Part shown: one piece after another, positions 5,394 to 9,974 of the stretch
Layout of the letters: each line of letters begins with the position of its first letter
How positions within the stretch are numbered: the first letter of the stretch is position 1
DNA from: Verrucomicrobiota bacterium
GTDB lineage: Bacteria > Verrucomicrobiota > Lentisphaeria > Oligosphaerales > Oligosphaeraceae
Reading direction: 5' to 3'
Length of the DNA: 9,974 nt
Assembly (NCBI GenBank): GCA_022709995.1
Contig: JAKLHU010000037.1
Location: 1-9,974, forward strand
The notes under the pieces: generated by a model
The model's input: only the letters and a program-made list of their open reading frames with translations
Database searches by the model: none
What the model was told of the DNA's origin: nothing
Position numbers and translations under genes: made by a program

Positions 5394-6293
5394 ATGAAAA
5401 AAGTCTATTCCGCTTCGGTGACGCCGTTGCTTGCCGACGGCTCCCTGGACACCACCGGCCTTCGCAACATCCTGCGGCGCAATATCCGGCATGGCTTGAA
5501 CGGCGTTTTCATCCTCGGCTCCATGGGCGAATGGGGCAGTTTTTCCGATGACGCCAAGGAGAACCTGGTCCGGGAAAGCGCCGCCATTCTGGCCGGCAGC
5601 GGCACCGAACTGCTGGTCGGCATCAACGCGACCAGCCTGGCCCTTTCCCTGCGGAATCTCAATCGCTACCGCCACCTCGCGTTTGACAGCTATGTCTTCA
5701 TGCTCCCCGGCCGAACCTCGGCCCTCGACCCGGTGAAATCCATTCTGGCGGTGCTGGACGCGGCGGACCGGCCGGTGTTCTACTACCATTGTCCGCCCAA
5801 CAACGGCATCGACCTCAACCTGGACCAGTTCGACGCCATCATGGCCCATCCAAATCTGAAGGGCATCAAGAACTCCGCCTCCAACATGTGGCTGCGCCGC
5901 GAGTTGATCCTGCTCCGCAACGACCGCGGCCATAAAACCCTTCTCCTCGAAGGACAGGAATGGGCCACCGACGAAGCCATGATCGCCGGCTATGACGGCA
6001 TGCTCTGCGGACTCGGCGCTCTGGCCTCCAAAGTCATGGTCGCCATCGCCCGCGCCGTCGACCAGCAGAACTTCCCCGAAGCCGTCAACCGGCAGAACGA
6101 CTTCATCCGGCTCTTCCACGGCGTCTATGGCAAAAAGCTGGAAAATGTCTGGGTCGGGCAAAAATACGCTTTGGTCAAGCTCGGGCTGATCGCGACCCCG
6201 CTGACCCTCGCCCAGGAGATGAGCGCCCTCACCCCGTCGCGCCAGGCCGAAATCGAAAAGTGCATAGCTGACTATAAAAACATCCTCGACTGA
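5394..6293 (+). CDS. DapA/N-acetylneuraminate lyase superfamily aldolase of unknown substrate
   Basis: A class I, Schiff-base aldolase or lyase of the DHDPS/NAL superfamily, a cytoplasmic TIM barrel. From the ATG at 5394 it has 299 residues, typical for the family, and starts MKKVYSASVTPL as these enzymes do. An upstream ATG at 5268 would add 42 Cys/Pro-rich residues with no family match. The ribosome binding site is weak in either case. Visible motifs are GSMGEWGSFS (42-51, the GTTGE region), YYHCPPNNG (130-138, catalytic Tyr probably Y131) and LKGIKNSAS (155-163) with the Schiff-base lysine K159. Several DHDPS residues are absent: the threonine of GTTGE is Met, the tyrosine equivalent to E. 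coli Y107 lies in a VFMLPG segment, and the carboxylate-binding arginine after YNVP is Asn. So it is probably not a lysine-pathway DapA. It is the first gene of the plus-strand cluster. Confidence 0.85.
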   Translation: MKKVYSASVTPLLADGSLDTTGLRNILRRNIRHGLNGVFILGSMGEWGSFSDDAKENLVRESAAILAGSGTELLVGINATSLALSLRNLNRYRHLAFDSYVFMLPGRTSALDPVKSILAVLDAADRPVFYYHCPPNNGIDLNLDQFDAIMAHPNLKGIKNSASNMWLRRELILLRNDRGHKTLLLEGQEWATDEAMIAGYDGMLCGLGALASKVMVAIARAVDQQNFPEAVNRQNDFIRLFHGVYGKKLENVWVGQKYALVKLGLIATPLTLAQEMSALTPSRQAEIEKCIADYKNILD

Positions 6294-6301
6294 ACCACCC
6301 C

Positions 6302-6317
6302 GGCCCCGGCCGGGGCC
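6302..6317 (+). other. Intercistronic GC hairpin
   Basis: GGCCCCGGCCGGGGCC is a perfect 16-bp palindrome (6-bp stem, 4-nt loop) 9 nt after the aldolase stop. There is no T run, so it is more likely an mRNA-stabilising or attenuating hairpin than an intrinsic terminator. AGGAG at 6335-6339 follows for the next gene. Confidence 0.4.
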
Positions 6318-6345
6318 CGCCATTCCCATTGCCCAGGAGAGCGCC

Positions 6346-6795
6346 ATGCGCTACCGCGAAACCGGCGAACTGCACAAGGACTTCCACGGCGCCTTGAACA
6401 CCACCGTGGACTATGTCGTCAAAACCTATGGCCGCGAAGCCCTGCGCGAAATTTTCCGTCGGGTCGGCCGTGACGTCTACCGGTCCATCCACGCCGGCCT
6501 CCAGGCCGGCGATCCGGCGGAGCTGGTCGAGCACCTGCGCTACTTCTACACCCGCGAACAGGCCGACTTCACGCTGACCGTCGGACCGGACGCCATCGTG
6601 CTGGACGTCTTCGAATGCCCGGCCGTCGCGCATCTGCGCCGCCTGGGCATCACGCCCTCGCCCTGCTTCTGCGACCAGACCGTCGAAGTCAATGCCGGCC
6701 TGTGCGAAGACACGCCCTGGACGACGACCACCGAACGGCTCGGCCCCGGTCGGTGCCGGCAATGCTTCACTCGCGGAAAGGACAGACAACCATGA
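6346..6795 (+). CDS. Cysteine-rich protein, possibly ATC-hydrolase-like (paralogue 1)
   Basis: A 149-residue soluble protein with no signal peptide or membrane segment. The N-terminal half is predicted helical (about 1-70). The C-terminal half has a TLTVGPDAIVLDVFECP strand region followed by many cysteines: C91 (in ECPA), C107 and C109 (in PCFCD), C120, C137 and C140 (in CRQC). The arrangement resembles small proteins annotated as L-2-amino-thiazoline-4-carboxylate hydrolase-like, but I hold this family call weakly. The cysteines could bind a metal or act in catalysis. The ATG is supported by AGGAG at 6335-6339 with 6-nt spacing. The stop overlaps the next start (ATGA at 6792), and the next gene is its paralogue. 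It lies 52 nt after the aldolase gene, suggesting a shared pathway. Confidence 0.8.
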   Translation: MRYRETGELHKDFHGALNTTVDYVVKTYGREALREIFRRVGRDVYRSIHAGLQAGDPAELVEHLRYFYTREQADFTLTVGPDAIVLDVFECPAVAHLRRLGITPSPCFCDQTVEVNAGLCEDTPWTTTTERLGPGRCRQCFTRGKDRQP

Positions 6796-7277
6796 TTCCC
6801 AGCGATCATTTTGTCCGCTTCTACAATGAAGTGTTCAAGTTTCTGGATGGCCGGCCCGGCGACGCCTTGGGCGACTACTACCGCGAGATCAGCCGCCACC
6901 AGGAACGGCATGTCCTCCAGCTGTTCCGGGAAAAAGGCCTCCAGGGCATGTACGAATACTGGGAGCACATCCGCATCGAGGAGAACTGCGGCATGACCCT
7001 GGATCTGCGCGCCGATTGCCTCGTGCTCACCATGCACGCCTGCCCCAGCCTGGCCAAAGTCACCGACAACGACGCCGGGCCGTGCCGGAAGTACTGCGAC
7101 CACTGCCCCGGCTGGGTCATCCCCCTGCTCGAAAAAACCGGCTTCACCTGCGAATACAACCTCGTCGACCGCGCCCTGCCGCAATGCCAGCTGACGATTT
7201 TCCCGGCGGCGGCGGGCCGGCCCTCCCGCGTCTTTCTGCAGCCGCTCCCCCCAAACGAGGAAAAACCAACGCCATGA
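6792..7277 (+). CDS. Cysteine-rich protein, possibly ATC-hydrolase-like (paralogue 2)
   Basis: A 161-residue soluble protein that aligns over its length with the preceding gene: TLDLRADCLVLTMHACPSL against TLTVGPDAIVLDVFECPAV, then PCRKYCDHC against PCFCD, and a final C-x(n)-F. Cysteines are at 66, 76, 84, 98, 102, 105, 120 and 132; the CxxxCDHC cluster (98-105) looks like a metal or redox site. Overall identity is low, so the pair has diverged and may form a heteromer or have split roles. I choose the ATG at 6792 because it overlaps the upstream stop as ATGA and has AAAGGA a few bases before it; the frame is open further upstream to 6615, inside the other gene. The product is uncharacterised, with the ATC-hydrolase-like family as a tentative option. 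Confidence 0.8.
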   Translation: MIPSDHFVRFYNEVFKFLDGRPGDALGDYYREISRHQERHVLQLFREKGLQGMYEYWEHIRIEENCGMTLDLRADCLVLTMHACPSLAKVTDNDAGPCRKYCDHCPGWVIPLLEKTGFTCEYNLVDRALPQCQLTIFPAAAGRPSRVFLQPLPPNEEKPTP

Positions 7278-7786
7278 AACCCACCTGCATCTCTGCCGGC
7301 CTCGCGGTCGCGGCCCTGTTTCTGGCCGGCTGTGCCGCCTCAACCCGGCACATTCCCGCCGTGACTCCCTTTGACGCCGACCGCTACCTTGGCCGCTGGT
7401 ACGAAATCGCCCGGCTGCCGCACCGTTTCGAACGCGGCCTGGACTACGTCGCCGCCGAATACAGCCGCGAAAAACAGCACCTCGTCGTCGTCAACAGCGG
7501 CGTCCGCAACGGCGAACCGAAATCCGTTCGGGGCCTGGCCAAATTCAAAGGCGACATGAACACCGCCGAACTGCGGGTGTCCTTCTTCCGGCCCTTCTAC
7601 GGCGACTACCGCGTCATCTGGCTGGCGCCGGACTACAGCTCCGCCGTCGTCACCAGCTCGACCAACACGTATTTCTGGATCTTGGCCCGTGACCGGCAAC
7701 TGCCCGCAGACCGCCTGCAGGAACTGCTGACCATGGCCAAAAAATGGGGCTTTGATATCGACAAACTGGAATACCCGAGGCAATGA
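7274..7786 (+). CDS. blc: Outer-membrane lipocalin lipoprotein (Blc type)
   Basis: A 170-residue lipocalin that should bind a small lipophilic ligand (fatty acid or lysophospholipid in E. coli Blc) while anchored to a membrane by an N-terminal lipid. The lipobox LAGC ends at C20 after a short hydrophobic signal; Ala at +2 rather than Asp predicts outer-membrane sorting. The lipocalin signature YLGRWYEIARLPHRFERGL (38-56) contains the GxW motif, and SFFRPFYGDYRV (103-114) and TYFWILARD (132-140) match the Blc pattern. Start and previous stop overlap as ATGA at 7274, and GAGGA at 7257-7261 gives a ribosome site. The stop overlaps the next start in the same way. Its place in an operon with cytoplasmic enzymes is unusual. 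The fold assignment is secure; the ligand is unknown. Confidence 0.92.
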   Translation: MKPTCISAGLAVAALFLAGCAASTRHIPAVTPFDADRYLGRWYEIARLPHRFERGLDYVAAEYSREKQHLVVVNSGVRNGEPKSVRGLAKFKGDMNTAELRVSFFRPFYGDYRVIWLAPDYSSAVVTSSTNTYFWILARDRQLPADRLQELLTMAKKWGFDIDKLEYPRQ

Positions 7787-8289
7787 CCACGCGCATCGTC
7801 TGCGTCAACGACCGCATGCAATCCAACTACCGGTACGCCCTGACCGCACCGGCCGGGAAAAACTTCCATCCGGGCTTCACGCCGGACTTGACGCCGGCCG
7901 AAATGCTCGCACTGGGCGTCTTCGGCGGCAAGTACATGACCGACTGCCAAGAGGAATTTCCGGCCGAATGGTTCGCGCGGGCCCGGCTGTGCCCGGAACG
8001 CCATGACCCCGCCCTCAACTGCTTTGGCGTACTGGCCTCGCAGCCGCTGCCGGAATGGATCCGCCGCGGTTGGATCTACCACGAAGACCCGCGCGGATGG
8101 TTCCAATGGTACTGCCGGTATTTCCTCGGCCGCCGCTGTCCCGACGACGACCGGCAGATCAGCCGCTGGCGCGCCATGCGACGCCATGTCACCCAGCTGA
8201 CGACCCATTGCCAGCCCGGCGACGCCGCCTGCCGCCCACGCCAGCGGCAAGCCCTCCTGCAATGGGCCTATGACAGCCGAAAACTGTGA
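7783..8289 (+). CDS. Conserved protein of unknown function
   Basis: A 168-residue protein, soluble and without a signal peptide. I recall near-identical motifs in uncharacterised proteins of proteobacteria, but I know no function. Striking segments are MQSNYRYALTAPAGKNF (12-28), GVFGGKYMTDC (45-55), DPRGWFQWYCRYFLGRR and, at the C terminus, RPRQRQALLQWAYDSRKL. It is rich in Trp, Arg and aromatic residues, with Cys at about 55, 70 and 80 and more towards the C terminus, which would suit binding of nucleic acid or a cofactor (inference). The start overlaps the lipocalin stop (ATGA at 7783); GAGG at 7777-7780 is too close to be an ideal ribosome site, so translation probably depends on coupling. 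It is the last gene of the plus-strand cluster. Confidence 0.8.
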   Translation: MTTRIVCVNDRMQSNYRYALTAPAGKNFHPGFTPDLTPAEMLALGVFGGKYMTDCQEEFPAEWFARARLCPERHDPALNCFGVLASQPLPEWIRRGWIYHEDPRGWFQWYCRYFLGRRCPDDDRQISRWRAMRRHVTQLTTHCQPGDAACRPRQRQALLQWAYDSRKL

Positions 8290-8329
8290 TCGGCCGGCGG
8301 CGCGATAACGGCGACGCCAGCGCCCGCCA

Positions 8330-8343
8330 GGGCCATAGGGCCC
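8330..8343. other. Weak hairpin between convergent genes
   Basis: GGGCC, loop ATAG, GGCCC: a 5-bp stem in the 133-bp gap between the two convergent gene ends. There is no T run on either strand, so it is a poor intrinsic terminator. Nothing else is evident in this gap. Confidence 0.2.
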
Positions 8344-8422
8344 CTCGACGCACGTCCACGAAGCCAACGCCGCCACCGCGCCGGCCAACCGTTGTCCACC
8401 GTCCACTGCTCCGCGGCCGGCT

Positions 8423-9790
8423 CTATTTCTTCAGTTCGGCGGCGAGGGTTTGCCAGGCGTTGAGCAGAGTCTCCGCGGTCTCCTGGGCGTACGGGTTGGA
8501 GCGCGGCGTCGTCTCATAGCCGCCACGGCCGTAGTTCCAGGCGTTCGGAATATAACCGCCGGGGATGTCCGGCGAGCCGGTGCCATTGCCATGCTCGCAG
8601 ACCAGGCAGTTGACGCCGGCGAAAAAGCCTTTGCGCAGGCGCAGGCCGATTTCCACAAACGGCTCGCTCGGCAGCGACGCTACCGCCGTCGAGACGCCGA
8701 GCATCATGCCGGTCAGGATGAACTCGACCGCGGTCGTGCGCTGGGCGCTCGCCAGCAGGTGATGCGCGAAGTACTTCAAGGCGTACGGCGTCTGCCGGGC
8801 CAGGTCCTCGCTGGTGAGATCCGCGCCCGAACTGACATCGAGCTCAAGGTCGGCATATTTCGCCAGCGTCCGCCGCGCCGCGGCCAGCTCGGCCGGGTCG
8901 ACGCGATGCAGGCCGCCCGGAACGCGTCGGCAGACCACTTTCAGACGATCGCCCGACACGGGCACGACCGTCTTCAGCGCCGCCAGGACGCTGTCCGCAT
9001 AGCCGCGACCGATTCGTTCCGCCTCCGCGTAGCACGTCTGGCCGCGGTCGGTCGAGACGTCGAAATGATTGATGTTGCCGGCGCAGCCGATCAGCGGCAT
9101 GGCCATGCTGTCCGGTCCCAGCGCCGTTTCCACCGCGCGGTGGAAAAAACCGCACCAGTCGGCGGAGACGCCATTGCCGCCAATGGTGTCGCCATGATTG
9201 ACGATGTTCGCCACCACCAGTTCAGTGCGGCCGCCGGCGCGCAGGACGAGCAGCGGAATCTCGGGGTCGATGTCGCCCTCCGGGCGCACAATCTCGGGAT
9301 TCAGCTTGCCGGGATTGGTCAGCACGGCGCCGTTTTTCATCCAATAGCGGCGATTGAACAGGAAGCGCGCATCAAAGCCCTGGCCCTGCCAGGCCTCGCC
9401 GGGATGAAGCGTCGCCAGCGCCTGGCGCAGGGCCTGGACCGCCCGGGCCGCCGCCAGCGGCGGATACGCCGGATTGCTCCCCGGCTTGCCGGAGCGCACC
9501 TCCGGCGCCGTGTGGGTGTGCGTCGCCGTCACCAGCAGATTGTCCGAGCCAATCTGGCTGACGCCGGCCGCGGCCAGGCCGTCCAGAATGCCGGCCCGGA
9601 TTTCCGCCGTGACGGTGACGAGGTCAAACTGCACCAGCGCGGCCCAGACGCCGTTCTTTTCCAGCACGACGGCCCGGACCTCAATGTCATCCAGAACGCG
9701 GTCCCACATCCGCCGGTTGAAATAGCCGGCCAGGGACACCGGCACTGCCGGATTGATGCACTCCCGCGCCACGCCAAACTGCAACTTCAT
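8423..9790 (-). CDS. Neutral/alkaline non-lysosomal ceramidase-like protein (N-terminal domain family)
   Basis: A 455-residue protein related to the catalytic N-terminal domain of neutral ceramidases, zinc amidases. Visible motifs are FGVARECINPAVPVSLAGY at the N terminus (4-22, close to the family's GxxxxDITP-PxxGY start), ATHTHTAP (89-96, zinc histidines), NHGDTIG (198-204, H199) and GCAGNINH (235-242). True ceramidases have a nucleophilic Ser in GDxSPN at the last motif; here it reads GNINH, so ceramide hydrolysis is doubtful and another amide or ester substrate is more likely. There is no signal peptide and no C-terminal immunoglobulin-like domain, so it is predicted cytoplasmic and shorter than the roughly 650-residue secreted enzymes. 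The start is firm: AAGGAGGTG at 9793-9801 lies just before the ATG. It probably shares a transcript with the AzlD-like gene 46 nt upstream. Confidence 0.85.
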   Translation of the reverse strand: MKLQFGVARECINPAVPVSLAGYFNRRMWDRVLDDIEVRAVVLEKNGVWAALVQFDLVTVTAEIRAGILDGLAAAGVSQIGSDNLLVTATHTHTAPEVRSGKPGSNPAYPPLAAARAVQALRQALATLHPGEAWQGQGFDARFLFNRRYWMKNGAVLTNPGKLNPEIVRPEGDIDPEIPLLVLRAGGRTELVVANIVNHGDTIGGNGVSADWCGFFHRAVETALGPDSMAMPLIGCAGNINHFDVSTDRGQTCYAEAERIGRGYADSVLAALKTVVPVSGDRLKVVCRRVPGGLHRVDPAELAAARRTLAKYADLELDVSSGADLTSEDLARQTPYALKYFAHHLLASAQRTTAVEFILTGMMLGVSTAVASLPSEPFVEIGLRLRKGFFAGVNCLVCEHGNGTGSPDIPGGYIPNAWNYGRGGYETTPRSNPYAQETAETLLNAWQTLAAELKK

Positions 9791-9792
9791 GG

Positions 9793-9801
9793 CACCTCCT
9801 T
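9793..9801 (-). promoter_or_regulatory. Strong ribosome binding site of the ceramidase-like gene
   Basis: AAGGAGGTG on the minus strand, ending 2 nt before the ATG at 9790, is close to the perfect anti-16S complement and confirms the start. Confidence 0.75.
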
Positions 9802-9836
9802 CAATCTTTGACGAAATCCGGCCGCGACTCGCGGCC

Positions 9837-9974
9837 TCACCCCCCCGCCAGCACCATCCTGGTCACAATCATAAAGCATACCGTCCCGGCGCCAATGCTG
9901 AGCAGCGCATTGTTTTTCCAGAGATGCACGGCCACCACCAACGCCACCGACACGCACTCCGGCAGGCCACCGCG
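9837..9974 (-). CDS. azlD: AzlD-like branched-chain amino acid exporter subunit, C-terminal 45 residues
   Basis: Partial gene entering from the right edge and ending at the TGA at 9837-9839. The visible peptide reads LPECVSVALVVAVHLWKN, then NALLSIGAGTVCFMIVTR and a short MVLAGG tail: two hydrophobic segments around the W-[KR]-x-N-x-L-L-S-I-x-x-G-T pattern typical of the AzlD C terminus. AzlD works with AzlC as an inner-membrane exporter of branched-chain amino acids (family knowledge). AzlC would lie outside the window. Only a third to a half of the protein is visible, so the call is moderate. A run of seven C on the plus strand (9840-9846) encodes the final Gly-Gly and is a possible slippage or sequencing-error site. 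Confidence 0.55.
   Translation of the reverse strand, partial: RGGLPECVSVALVVAVHLWKNNALLSIGAGTVCFMIVTRMVLAGG

Noticed and set aside
5253..6347. Long minus-strand frame opposite the aldolase gene
   Set aside because: The plus-strand gene has clear family motifs; the minus frame has none and is explained by GC-rich codon bias.
8290..8422. Bidirectional terminator between convergent genes
   Set aside because: Only a 5-bp stem without T runs on either strand; too weak to call.
8450..9811. Long open frame of 453 codons antiparallel to the ceramidase-like gene
   Set aside because: It is the mirror of a strongly supported gene in GC-rich DNA, with Arg/Gln/His-rich composition and no motifs.

Overview
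The window looks like chromosomal DNA of a GC-rich Gram-negative bacterium. The intergenic style (short hairpin repeats reading as 'stem-GGA-stem'), a lipocalin lipoprotein, a stand-alone neutral-ceramidase-like protein and an indolepyruvate oxidoreductase without its usual ferredoxin tail together recall the PVC group (Verrucomicrobia, Kiritimatiellota, Lentisphaerota, Planctomycetes). That placement is inference; no rRNA or other phylogenetic marker apart from a partial ffh is present.

Layout. (1) Positions 1-4336, minus strand: four closely spaced genes in transcription order iorA, iorB, galK, ffh. They encode the two subunits of indolepyruvate:ferredoxin oxidoreductase, a galactokinase, and the N-terminal 300 residues of the signal recognition particle GTPase, which runs off the left edge. 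Gaps are 73, 25 and 24 nt, so they could be one transcription unit. (2) Positions 4337-5393: about 1 kb with no credible protein gene. It holds a divergent promoter candidate and a dense set of inverted repeats: a nested foldable element of about 330 bp, two GC palindromes that differ by a compensatory base pair, two copies of a 25-bp hairpin repeat, three copies of a GTAATCGGTYA motif, and a terminator-like hairpin. (3) Positions 5394-8289, plus strand: five genes, the last four joined by three ATGA start-stop overlaps. They encode a DapA/NAL-superfamily aldolase or lyase of unknown substrate, two paralogous cysteine-rich proteins that may belong to the ATC-hydrolase-like family, a Blc-type lipocalin lipoprotein, and a conserved protein of unknown function. 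(4) Positions 8290-8422: convergent intergenic gap. (5) Positions 8423-9974, minus strand: a neutral/alkaline-ceramidase-like protein lacking a signal peptide, preceded by the C-terminal 45 residues of an AzlD-like membrane protein that runs off the right edge.

Functionally the minus-strand block combines aromatic 2-oxoacid metabolism with galactose phosphorylation and a housekeeping targeting GTPase. The plus-strand block is the most likely place for undescribed biology: an aldolase that lacks several DHDPS catalytic residues, translationally linked proteins with many conserved cysteines, and an outer-membrane lipocalin. The repeat-rich spacer is the other notable region, because its palindromes appear to be kept as foldable structures rather than as sequence.
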